Assembly: GCA_023388935.1 (NCBI GenBank)
Contig: JAEWFG010000002.1
Span: 1 to 5,101 of the forward strand
From: Pseudomonadota bacterium
GTDB lineage: Bacteria; Pseudomonadota; Alphaproteobacteria; Rhizobiales; Xanthobacteraceae
Reading direction: 5' to 3'
DNA: 5,101 nucleotides
Shown: positions 1-4,939 of the stretch, one piece after another
How the letters are laid out: every line of letters starts with the position of its first letter
Numbering within the stretch: the first letter of the stretch is position 1
The notes under the pieces: model-generated
Told to the model about the DNA's origin: nothing
Seen by the model: only the letters and a program-made list of their open reading frames with translations
Database searches by the model: none
Program-made: the position numbers and the translations under genes

Positions 1-68
1 GGGCACACCACGTCGGAGACGACGTCGATCTTCAGCGGTTTCAGTGTGCGCGTCTCGTGCAGGTTCAT
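1..68 (-). CDS. DsbA/FrnE-like thiol oxidoreductase, N-terminal fragment
   Basis: The window holds only the first 22 codons; the gene continues past the left edge. The peptide is a short polar leader followed by KIDVVSDVVCP. This matches the start of cytoplasmic DsbA-family (FrnE or 2-hydroxychromene-2-carboxylate isomerase-like) proteins, where beta-strand 1 runs into a CPWC-type active site. Only the first Cys-Pro is visible, so the second cysteine and the catalytic type cannot be checked. Members of this thioredoxin-fold family perform dithiol-disulfide exchange or glutathione-dependent isomerisation. The ATG at 66-68 is well placed: GGGGAGG at 74-80 sits 5 nt upstream. No signal peptide is seen, which suggests a cytoplasmic protein. 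It is divergent from the thioesterase gene across a 154-bp gap. The family call rests on a short motif and is moderately sure. Confidence 0.68.
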   Translation of the reverse strand, partial: MNLHETRTLKPLKIDVVSDVVC

Positions 69-161
69 GGGCGCCTCCCCGGCTCGTATGTCGCTTCAAG
101 ATAAGCCGAACCGGAGACGGCGCAAGGTTCCACATGGCTCATCACTTCACCTCTGCGGTTA

Positions 162-190
162 TTGCGATGCCTGGCGGCAGCCCGGATAGT
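162..190 (+). promoter_or_regulatory. candidate sigma70-type promoter for the thioesterase gene
   Basis: TTGCGA (162-167) and GATAGT (185-190) are separated by exactly 17 nt. Each matches the sigma70 consensus at 4 of 6 positions. Transcription would begin near 197, giving a leader of about 26 nt that contains the GGAGG ribosome site at 213-217, 5 nt before the ATG at 223. This is hand-matched and not unique in GC-rich DNA. The rest of the 69-222 gap shows no small gene and no convincing promoter for the leftward gene. Confidence 0.4.
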
Positions 191-222
191 TGCGGCCATG
201 ATCAAGCCGAACGGAGGCCGCG

Positions 223-1023
223 ATGACCACCATTTTCAAACCGGAAGGCAATCTGTTTCGCGCGACCGAGCACGCCGGCGGACCATGGTCGCCGGACATG
301 TTGCAGGGAAGTGCGACCACCGCGCTGATGACCCGCGACATCGAGCATCTCGCCAGGGAATCGGGCTTCGCCGTGCGCCGCCTGACTTTCGACCTGTGGC
401 GACCGGCGGGACTATGCGCCTTCGCGACCCGAACAGAGATGCTGCGCGACGGCCACAAAGCCAAGACCGTTCAGGTGCGGCTGATGGACGGCGAGATCGA
501 GATCGGCCGTTGCACGGCGCTCCTGACCGTGCAAGGCGGCGAGTCGCCCACCGATCCCTTCAGGAAGACCGCCGCGGCCGCCAAGGCGCCCGAGGCCGGC
601 ACGCCTCCACCGGCCTTCGCGCAGAAATGGAGCCGCTATTTCCAGAACGTCTCGGTGCGGCTGATCGAGGGCGCGCTGGAAAAGCCGGGGCCCGCTGCCG
701 CATGGATGCGTCTCGACGCGGCCCTGGTCGAGGGCGAGTCCAATACGCCGCTGTTGCAGGCGGTGCAGGCAGCAGATTTTTCCAGCGGCGTCGCGCAGAT
801 CGTCGACATGCGCGAGTGGACCTTCATCAACCCCGAGATCAGCCTGTATTTCTTCCGCGCGCCTGAGGATGAATGGATTTTGATTCGCGCTGCTACTCGC
901 GTCGGCGCCAATGGCGCGGGCCTCACCACCGCGACGCTGAGCGATCGCAAGGGACCGTTTGCCGAGGTGATGCAGGCGATGACCTTCGAGCGGCGCGAGG
1001 CGAAGCAGGCTCAGGCATCCTGA
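223..1023 (+). CDS. acyl-CoA thioesterase-family protein (TesB-like double hotdog)
   Basis: This 266-residue protein has the layout of the TesB-like thioesterase superfamily: two hotdog domains, residues about 10-105 and 140-258, joined by an Ala/Pro-rich linker at about 115-132. The N-terminal GGPWSPDMLQGS (19-30) corresponds to the family GPW...HGG signature, but HGG has become QGS. In the second domain, Asp185 (AADF), Thr200 (EWTFINPE) and Gln251 (VMQAM) fall where the Asp/Thr/Gln catalytic triad of E. coli TesB is expected. The triad assignment is my alignment by eye. Family members hydrolyse acyl-CoA to free fatty acid and CoA in the cytoplasm; the substrate chain length here is unknown. 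The start at 223 is supported by GGAGG 5 nt upstream. The last 13 bases overlap the convergent regulator gene. It could be a non-catalytic family member because of the QGS change. Confidence 0.8.
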   Translation: MTTIFKPEGNLFRATEHAGGPWSPDMLQGSATTALMTRDIEHLARESGFAVRRLTFDLWRPAGLCAFATRTEMLRDGHKAKTVQVRLMDGEIEIGRCTALLTVQGGESPTDPFRKTAAAAKAPEAGTPPPAFAQKWSRYFQNVSVRLIEGALEKPGPAAAWMRLDAALVEGESNTPLLQAVQAADFSSGVAQIVDMREWTFINPEISLYFFRAPEDEWILIRAATRVGANGAGLTTATLSDRKGPFAEVMQAMTFERREAKQAQAS

Positions 1024-1835
1024 GCGGCCAGCGCAATCAGTGTGGTTTCCGACGCCCCATCCGCCGGCATGAAGATTTCGACGCGGAGCTCCTGAAGCGT
1101 GACGTCTTGGGGCGTGCCGAGCGTCAACACCGCACCGATCAGGCCGATGCTGGTCTCGCCCTTGCGCAGCCGCACTTCGCAGAGCGGCCCCGGAGCCGTC
1201 CCCTCCTCGAACTGGGACGCCGGCAAGTCCGGCAGTCGCATCAGCTCGCGCCAGGTCGATTGCAGGGCCTCATCGAGCGGCGCGGCCATCGCCTCATGGC
1301 GCGCACGCGACAAGAGCGCCGTCGCGACTCCAGGCCAGTTCTCGACAAACGGCTTGAGCTCATCTTGCGCAAGGAACATGCGCATGTGATTGAGCGGCCG
1401 CTTCACGCGCTCAGGCCCGAGCAGCATGGTCATCAGCCGCAAGGCAGCCCGGTTGACCTCCATGACGTTCCAGCGCCGATCGGTGACGATTGCGGGAAAC
1501 GGTTCGTGACGCCGCAGCAGCAGATCGATGGCGCGTCTGGCGTCGGCGAGCTCCGGCGCGGACAGGTCGCGCTCGCCATACTGCCGCGCGAAGCCACCGG
1601 CTTCGAGCAGCGCGTTGCGGTCGCGCAGCGACAGATCGAGCGCAGATGCAAGCTGCAGGAGGATCTCCCGGCCGGGAGCCGACTTGCCGGTCTCGACATA
1701 GCTCAAATGCTTGATCGAGATGCCGGCTTCAAAGGCAAGATCCGCCTGGCTGATGGCGCGTCGCGTGCGCCAGCCGCGCAGGAGATCGCCGACCGGATTG
1801 GCCGGACGGAATTGCCGGGATGCACGTGTATCCAT
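1011..1835 (-). CDS. XRE-type HTH regulator with MmyB-like ligand-binding domain (paralogue 1)
   Basis: This 274-residue protein has an N-terminal XRE helix-turn-helix (about 16-83) with SQADLAFEAGISIKHLSYVE (29-48), followed by TGKSAP. The C-terminal part (about 95-270) has the landmarks of the MmyB-like PAS-fold domain: RRHEPFPAIVTDRRWNVMEVN in the middle and GTPQDVTLQELRVEIFMPAD near the end. Such proteins bind operators as dimers, and a solved relative from Chloroflexus carried a fatty-acid-like ligand; the ligand here is unknown. Over a 68-residue HTH block it matches the upstream regulator at about 41 positions (hand count). The ATG at 1835 has no Shine-Dalgarno but sits 6 nt after CATAAT, which suggests a leaderless mRNA. 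The 3' end overlaps the convergent thioesterase gene by 13 bp. Its own promoter lies in the 40-bp gap behind paralogue 2. Confidence 0.88.
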   Translation of the reverse strand: MDTRASRQFRPANPVGDLLRGWRTRRAISQADLAFEAGISIKHLSYVETGKSAPGREILLQLASALDLSLRDRNALLEAGGFARQYGERDLSAPELADARRAIDLLLRRHEPFPAIVTDRRWNVMEVNRAALRLMTMLLGPERVKRPLNHMRMFLAQDELKPFVENWPGVATALLSRARHEAMAAPLDEALQSTWRELMRLPDLPASQFEEGTAPGPLCEVRLRKGETSIGLIGAVLTLGTPQDVTLQELRVEIFMPADGASETTLIALAAQDA

Positions 1836-1841
1836 GCGCGG

Positions 1842-1870
1842 ATTATGCGAGCAGCATCCTTCCCTGTAAA
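1842..1870 (-). promoter_or_regulatory. strong sigma70-like promoter giving a leaderless transcript
   Basis: Read leftward, TTTACA (1870-1865) and CATAAT (1847-1842) are 17 nt apart, and each matches consensus at 5 of 6 positions. Only 6 nt separate the -10 from the ATG of paralogue 1, so the expected first transcribed base is the A of that ATG (1835). The site fills the 40-bp gap between the two regulators, so paralogue 1 can be transcribed on its own, in addition to any read-through. The only purine-rich stretch (AGGGAAGG) falls inside the promoter spacer and so would be outside the mRNA. Confidence 0.62.
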
Positions 1871-1877
1871 CGCTGCT
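1850..1877. promoter_or_regulatory. dyad overlapping the paralogue 1 promoter, possible operator
   Basis: AGCAGC (1850-1855) and GCTGCT (1872-1877) are perfect inverted 6-mers separated by 16 nt. Together they bracket the -35 element and most of the spacer of the leftward promoter, and the right arm reaches into the stop codon of paralogue 2. An autoregulatory operator is possible. Six-base arms this far apart also arise by chance. Confidence 0.2.
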
Positions 1878-2697
1878 ACGGCATGCTCGCCGCCATTTGT
1901 TTCAGTCGCTCGGTGGTGCGCTCGTCGGCAGGGAAAAACGTCTCGAGCGCGAGCTCCGACAGCGTGATGTCGACGGGGGTGCCGAATACCATCGTGGTGG
2001 AGAAGAAGCTCAACACCTCACCCTCGTGGCGCAGCTTGAACGGGATCGCGACGTTGTCGCTCGACAGCGGCGCCGAACGCGCCGGGATCGGGTAGCTCTT
2101 GAGGTCGTTGTAGAGCTTGATCAATTCAGGATCGGCTGTCGCCTCGCATTGCCGATGCAGGCGCTCCAGGAGATGTCCGCACCATTCGGCGAGGTTGACG
2201 GTGCGCGGCGCCAGCGCCTCGGGATGAAAGGCAAGCCGCAGCACGTTGAGCGGCTGACCAAGCAGGTGTTGCGGGATGCCGTCCAGCAACGGCGCCACCA
2301 TGCGGTTCGCCGAGACCAGGTTCCAGTGCCGGTCATAGGCCAGCGCCGGGTTCGGCTCATGCGCCTTCAGAACGAGATCGATCGCCTGGCGGGCTGGCTT
2401 CAAGGCGGGATCCTCCAGCGGGCGCTGCGGAAAGGCCGGCGCGTAGCCGGCGGCGACCAGCAGCACGTTGCGTTCACGCAAGGGCACCTCGAGACGTTCG
2501 GCTAGCCTCAGGACCATCTCGCGCGAGGGCGCCGCGCGGCCGGTCTCGACGAAGCTGAGGTGGCGCGCCGAGATCTCGGCTTCGCCCGCGAGATCGAGCT
2601 GGCTCATGCGGCGGCGCTGCCGCCATTCGCGCAAATGGTCTCCGATATGGACCGGCTGGCTGGGTTCGGCGCGTGCCGTGGATGCATGTGCGTTCAT
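1876..2697 (-). CDS. XRE-type HTH regulator with MmyB-like ligand-binding domain (paralogue 2)
   Basis: This 273-residue protein has the same architecture as its downstream neighbour. The XRE helix-turn-helix spans about 19-86, with SQLDLAGEAEISARHLSFVE (32-51) then TGRAAP. The MmyB-like domain spans about 98-268, with KAHEPNPALAYDRHWNLVSAN and FGTPVDITLSELALETFFPA, the latter followed by a final Asp. The probable recognition helices (ISIKHLSYVE and ISARHLSFVE) are close, whereas the ligand domains have diverged more, so the pair may share related operators but sense different ligands. The ATG at 2697 has no Shine-Dalgarno within 20 nt; TAGATT at 2710-2705 lies 7 nt before it. The 17-bp palindrome at 2733-2749 lies just upstream, facing the divergent membrane-protein unit. 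In this family such regulators often control themselves and the divergent gene. The ligand and targets are unknown. Confidence 0.88.
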   Translation of the reverse strand: MNAHASTARAEPSQPVHIGDHLREWRQRRRMSQLDLAGEAEISARHLSFVETGRAAPSREMVLRLAERLEVPLRERNVLLVAAGYAPAFPQRPLEDPALKPARQAIDLVLKAHEPNPALAYDRHWNLVSANRMVAPLLDGIPQHLLGQPLNVLRLAFHPEALAPRTVNLAEWCGHLLERLHRQCEATADPELIKLYNDLKSYPIPARSAPLSSDNVAIPFKLRHEGEVLSFFSTTMVFGTPVDITLSELALETFFPADERTTERLKQMAASMP

Positions 2698-2704
2698 GGT
2701 CGAA

Positions 2705-2733
2705 AATCTAGCACGCAGATTTCAGCCCTTCCA
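2705..2733 (-). promoter_or_regulatory. candidate leaderless promoter of paralogue 2
   Basis: TAGATT (2710-2705) matches the -10 consensus at 4 of 6 positions and lies 7 nt before the ATG at 2697. With a 17-nt spacer the -35 is TGGAAG (2733-2728), which matches only 3 of 6. The weak -35 touches the edge of the palindrome at 2733-2749, which would suit activation or local control. Weaker than the corresponding site before paralogue 1. Confidence 0.38.
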
Positions 2734-2749
2734 TTACCCCTGAGGTAAT
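2733..2749. promoter_or_regulatory. 17-bp near-palindrome, candidate operator of the XRE regulators
   Basis: ATTACCCC-T-GAGGTAAT has 8-bp arms around one central base with a single mismatch; the outer six pairs, ATTACC/GGTAAT, are perfect. It lies in the 101-bp divergent region between paralogue 2 and the orphan/membrane-protein unit, and it is AT-rich against a GC-rich background. Length and symmetry suit a dimeric XRE repressor or activator. GGTAAT itself could also serve as a weak rightward -10. I found no second copy in the window. Assignment to these regulators is inferred from position. Confidence 0.5.
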
Positions 2750-2787
2750 CGATTTAGGTCCAGGGCCAGCGCATCTTCGATCACAAC

Positions 2788-2792
2788 AGGAG
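2788..2792 (+). promoter_or_regulatory. ribosome binding site that selects the start at 2799
   Basis: AGGAG lies directly against a first ATG (2793) and 6 nt before a second, in-frame ATG (2799). Standard spacing favours the second. Confidence 0.6.
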
Positions 2793-2798
2793 ATGACC

Positions 2799-3071
2799 AT
2801 GATCGCGCTGCTGCTCTACCGTGCCATCGCAGACCACGTCCTCCCCTGGGCCGCAACGTTCGCGACGCGGGTGCTCGCGCGCGGCCTCAACATGCCCGAG
2901 CCGCTGGTGCATTCGACCGGCGACTATGTCGTCGCGCGGGTCGTCACCTTCGAGCACAGCGTCGGCAGGAATCTCTGCCCGCTCCGCCTCGCCCGCCTGC
3001 TCCGTGCCTGGTGGCGCGGATTGCACCGGGTCTCACCCCGAGCCCAACCAGACCATGGAGACCTACGATGA
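2799..3071 (+). CDS. 90-residue orphan protein, first gene of a coupled pair
   Basis: I do not recognise a family. The protein is small and basic, with a hydrophobic start (MIALLLYRAIADHVLPWAAT) that could be a membrane-associated or amphipathic helix. A middle segment includes GDYVVARVVTFEHSVGRN, and the tail is Arg-rich (LARLLRAWWRGLHR). Three things support real coding: strongly G/C-biased third positions through most of the frame, a well-spaced AGGAG site, and a 4-bp ATGA overlap (3068-3071) with the next gene, typical of translational coupling. Codon bias fades over the last 15 or so codons, where the frame also carries the next gene's ribosome site. It may be a small accessory partner of the membrane protein, or a leader whose main role is coupling. 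The in-frame ATG at 2793 would add two residues. Confidence 0.55.
   Translation: MIALLLYRAIADHVLPWAATFATRVLARGLNMPEPLVHSTGDYVVARVVTFEHSVGRNLCPLRLARLLRAWWRGLHRVSPRAQPDHGDLR
3057..3060 (+). promoter_or_regulatory. ribosome binding site that selects the start at 3068
   Basis: GGAG ends 7 nt before the ATG at 3068. This favours 3068 over an in-frame ATG at 3011, which has no such site and would add 19 Arg/Pro-rich residues unlike a membrane-protein N terminus. Confidence 0.65.
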
Positions 3072-3466
3072 TTGACGCATCCACTTTCCTGCGCCGTGCG
3101 CTGCTCGCCGACGCCGTCTTCAGCGGCATCGCCGCCCTCGGCTTCACCTTCGGTGCAGGGGCGTTCGCTTCGCTGTTCAATCTGCCTGAAGCACTGCTGC
3201 GAGAGACCGGCCTGTTCCTGATCGCCTACACCGCACTGGTTGGCTGGCTCGCCTCGCGCGCCTCGGTGCCGAAAGCGCTCGTGCTGCTCGTCGTGGTCGG
3301 CAACGCCGCCTGGACGATCGGCAGCATCGCGCTGCTGCTCTCAGGCGCGGTCTCGCCGAACCTTGCCGGCGAGCTCATGGTCGTCGCGCAGGCGATCGCG
3401 ACGGGCGTGTTCGCCGAGCTACAATATGTGGGATTGCGGAAGAGAGGGAATGTGGTGACAGCTTGA
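3068..3466 (+). CDS. small four-helix integral membrane protein of unknown function
   Basis: This 132-residue protein has four likely membrane segments at about residues 11-37, 47-63, 69-93 and 99-123. They are joined by short loops (NLPEALLRET, SRASVPK, SGAVSPN) and followed by a short basic tail (RKRG). Charged or polar residues inside the helices include Asp15, Asn79 and Glu117. Four-helix inner-membrane proteins of this size are common in rhizobia, but I cannot name a function. The start at 3068 has GGAG 7 nt upstream and overlaps the stop of the upstream orphan gene as ATGA, so the two are probably co-translated. The unit is divergent from the regulator pair across the 17-bp palindrome, which makes it the likeliest regulatory target. 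The two-hairpin element at 3496-3599 lies downstream. Confidence 0.8.
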   Translation: MIDASTFLRRALLADAVFSGIAALGFTFGAGAFASLFNLPEALLRETGLFLIAYTALVGWLASRASVPKALVLLVVVGNAAWTIGSIALLLSGAVSPNLAGELMVVAQAIATGVFAELQYVGLRKRGNVVTA

Positions 3467-3495
3467 GGCGTGGTTCGACCGGCTCACCACTCGCA

Positions 3496-3599
3496 GCCGT
3501 CGCCCGGCTTGACCAGGCGCCCCAGTATTCCAGAGACAGCGACGGGATACGGATAGGCCGCGGCTTGCTGGATGCCCCGCGTTCGCGGGGCATGACGGC
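3496..3599. repeat. two-hairpin intergenic element with inverted ends (REP/BIME-like)
   Basis: The element starts with GCCGTC (3496-3501) and ends with the exact inverted copy GACGGC (3594-3599). Just inside the left end is a hairpin, CGCCCGG/CCAGGCG (3501-3507/3513-3519), with one mismatch and a CTTGA loop. At the right end is a perfect 10-bp stem, ATGCCCCGCG/CGCGGGGCAT (3572-3581/3584-3593). It lies in a convergent gap and closely resembles dispersed intergenic sequences I recall from Bradyrhizobium and relatives. Copy number cannot be judged from one window. It may also end transcription from both sides, although neither stem is followed by a clear T-run. Confidence 0.5.
3572..3593. terminator. 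strong GC-rich hairpin between convergent genes, possible bidirectional terminator
   Basis: A perfect 10-bp stem closes on a 2-nt centre (in practice a 4-nt loop). It lies 105 nt after the membrane-protein stop and 8 nt beyond the SET gene stop on the other strand. There is no T-tract on either side, so intrinsic termination is uncertain. A shorter stem, GTGGT/ACCAC (3470-3474/3486-3490), follows the membrane-protein stop directly. Confidence 0.3.
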
Positions 3600-3601
3600 A
3601 G

Positions 3602-4162
3602 TTACGCTGGCGCGCGGCCGCTCGCCTTGGCGACGGCGTGGCCGTTGAGCTTCTTCTTCTTGGCGCCCTTCGCGTCCGCCTTTTTGGCCTTGCGCTCCGC
3701 GCCCGCCTTCACCTTGGCGCGTTCGGCCCGGGCCTCGGCGCGCAGCTTCTTGCGCTTGGTCTCGCAGGAGACGCACTTGCAGCCGATCGGCTTCAGATAA
3801 GCTTTGAAATAATCGGTGCCGTAGTCGTAGTTGATCTCGTCGCCCGGTTCGATGTTCTTGATGGCGCGAATGAAGACCTTGCGCTCGCGCGGCCGGACGT
3901 CGGATTCGGCGTTGGGCCGGCAGGAATGGTTGATGTAGCGGGCGAGATTCTTGCGTACCGAGCCGTCGATGGTCCAGCGGCCGTTGAGCTCGAACAGGTA
4001 TTTGTTCTCGATGCTGTCCTGCTCGGGAATCCGCGAGTCCAGGATCGGTCCGTAATAACGGATGATCCGGGTCCCCTTCTTGATCGGTTTGGTGGCGAAG
4101 AGGCCGAGCCCGGTTTTCGAGCGGCCGACGCGATAGGGCTTTTGCGGAGAGATGGCTGGCAT
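3602..4162 (-). CDS. SET-domain protein-lysine N-methyltransferase with basic tail
   Basis: From the ATG at 4162 this is a 186-residue protein. The SET landmarks are in order: SKTGLGLFA (15-23, the S-adenosylmethionine-binding loop), YINHSCRPNAE (76-86), GDEINYDYG (107-115) with the conserved Tyr, and a cysteine-rich post-SET segment GCKCVSC (127-133). The post-SET cysteines, probably with Cys81, could hold zinc. SET enzymes transfer methyl groups from S-adenosylmethionine to lysine side chains; the target here is unknown. Residues 134-186 form a Lys/Ala/Arg-rich low-complexity tail resembling histone H1, suggesting nucleic-acid or acidic-partner binding. No signal peptide is seen. The start is uncertain: there is no Shine-Dalgarno before 4162, and the frame stays open to a TTG at 4204 that would add 14 residues. 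I prefer 4162 because the added residues (GRSGLVRVLVLLI) do not resemble a SET N terminus. Confidence 0.85.
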   Translation of the reverse strand: MPAISPQKPYRVGRSKTGLGLFATKPIKKGTRIIRYYGPILDSRIPEQDSIENKYLFELNGRWTIDGSVRKNLARYINHSCRPNAESDVRPRERKVFIRAIKNIEPGDEINYDYGTDYFKAYLKPIGCKCVSCETKRKKLRAEARAERAKVKAGAERKAKKADAKGAKKKKLNGHAVAKASGRAPA

Positions 4163-4215
4163 GATCAAGAGAACGAGGACGCGAACGAGGCCGGATCGGC
4201 CCAAATGAAGCCGCT

Positions 4216-4244
4216 CTTCTAGAACGATTCCGCGCGCCTGTCAG
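4216..4244 (-). promoter_or_regulatory. candidate sigma70-type promoter of the SET gene
   Basis: Read leftward, CTGACA (4244-4239) and TAGAAG (4221-4216) are 17 nt apart and match consensus at 5 and 4 of 6 positions. Transcription would begin near 4208. This leaves a leader of about 46 nt before the ATG at 4162, or almost none before the alternative TTG at 4204. Matched by hand. Confidence 0.4.
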
Positions 4245-4330
4245 TATCTCGCGTCTCTCTTTGAACCTTGCCCACAATGAAGACGTCTGAATGAGGGAGT
4301 TCCCGTTACATCAAAGCCTGATAAAGCCTC

Positions 4331-4939
4331 ATGATGAACTGCATCACCGCCTCGTGCCTTGTCGTGTTGCTGATCTGGAGCGGCCTGGAGAGTGCCGCCG
4401 CCCAATCCATGGGCAGCACCTACACCTCGACGGCACCAAAGGACTGCCGCCCTGTCGGCAAACCCAGCGAGCTCGACGAGAGCGCTACGCGGGTATGCCC
4501 AGGCAAGGGCGGCCTCGTGGTGCTGATTGCCGAGGACGATCTCCGCGAGATCGTCTCGGTCGGGCGCAATCGCAAAGTCGCGGCCGAGGAACCGGCGGCA
4601 AAGGTCTGGTTCGCCCCGTTCAATTCATCCGAGACCTCCATCGAATGGCGCACCGTGGGCACGAAACCGTTTGCGATCATCCAGCGCTGGCACATCGCCG
4701 ATGGCGCCGATCCCGACAAGCAGGGACGACCGAATACCAAGGCCATGCTGGTCGTGACGCGGCTGCCGCCGGGCCTGGTCTGCCACGTCGCCTATATCGA
4801 CGACATCGCCAACCCGAACGCCAATCAGCTCGCCCGCAAGGCCGCGGACGATTTCGCCCGTGGCTTCGACTGCGACAAGGACGAGGTGAAGATCATCGGC
4901 ACGCGCGGCCGCGCGGTCGAACTCGCGACCATGCGCTAG
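4331..4939 (+). CDS. secreted or periplasmic protein of unknown function
   Basis: This 202-residue protein begins with a clear Sec-type signal peptide: a hydrophobic core at about 9-19 (CLVVLLIWSGL) followed by ESAAAQS, with cleavage likely after Ala24. No lipobox cysteine follows the cleavage region. The mature part is soluble and has four cysteines (39, 56, 151, 181) that could form two disulfides in the periplasm. Recognisable stretches include VCPGKGGLVVLIAEDDLREIV (in two parts, 55-64 and 65-75), EWRTVGTKPFAIIQRW and LVCHVAYIDDIANPNANQLA. I do not recognise a named family. An in-frame stop at 4322-4324 limits the start to 4331 or 4334. Neither has a good ribosome site or a convincing promoter. 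It is divergent from the SET gene, with no evident functional link, and ends 22 bp before the IS630-type transposase remnant. Confidence 0.78.
   Translation: MMNCITASCLVVLLIWSGLESAAAQSMGSTYTSTAPKDCRPVGKPSELDESATRVCPGKGGLVVLIAEDDLREIVSVGRNRKVAAEEPAAKVWFAPFNSSETSIEWRTVGTKPFAIIQRWHIADGADPDKQGRPNTKAMLVVTRLPPGLVCHVAYIDDIANPNANQLARKAADDFARGFDCDKDEVKIIGTRGRAVELATMR

Noticed and set aside
95..130. Promoter for the leftward DsbA-like gene (TTGCGC with TATCTT, 16-nt spacer)
   Set aside because: Only three or four matches per hexamer and competing alignments; too weak to list.
1844..1858. Four-codon leader frame (ATG CTG CTC GCA TAA, minus strand) before paralogue 1
   Set aside because: It lies between the -35 and -10 of the predicted promoter, so it would not be in the main transcript, and such tiny frames are common by chance.
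873..1967. Long plus-strand open frame of 364 codons
   Set aside because: It lies opposite the regulator gene, its protein is an Arg/Gln-rich mixture with no domain, and it starts inside the thioesterase gene. It is a shadow typical of GC-rich DNA.
1897..2505. Plus-strand open frame of 202 codons opposite paralogue 2
   Set aside because: Antisense shadow with no recognisable motif or ribosome site.
3011..3067. Longer N terminus for the membrane protein
   Set aside because: The ATG at 3011 lacks a ribosome site, whereas 3068 has GGAG at 7 nt and an ATGA junction.
3638..4222. Plus-strand open frame of 194 codons opposite the SET gene
   Set aside because: Its Leu/Ala/Gly/Val-rich stretches are the antisense reading of the SET frame; there is no independent support.
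3375..4277. Minus-strand open frame of 300 codons
   Set aside because: It covers the SET gene in another frame, is Arg/Pro-rich and shows no domain; the SET frame has clear motifs.
4297..4325. Leaderless promoter for the secreted protein (GATAAA 5 nt before the ATG)
   Set aside because: No acceptable -35 at 16-18 nt, so the -10 alone is not enough.
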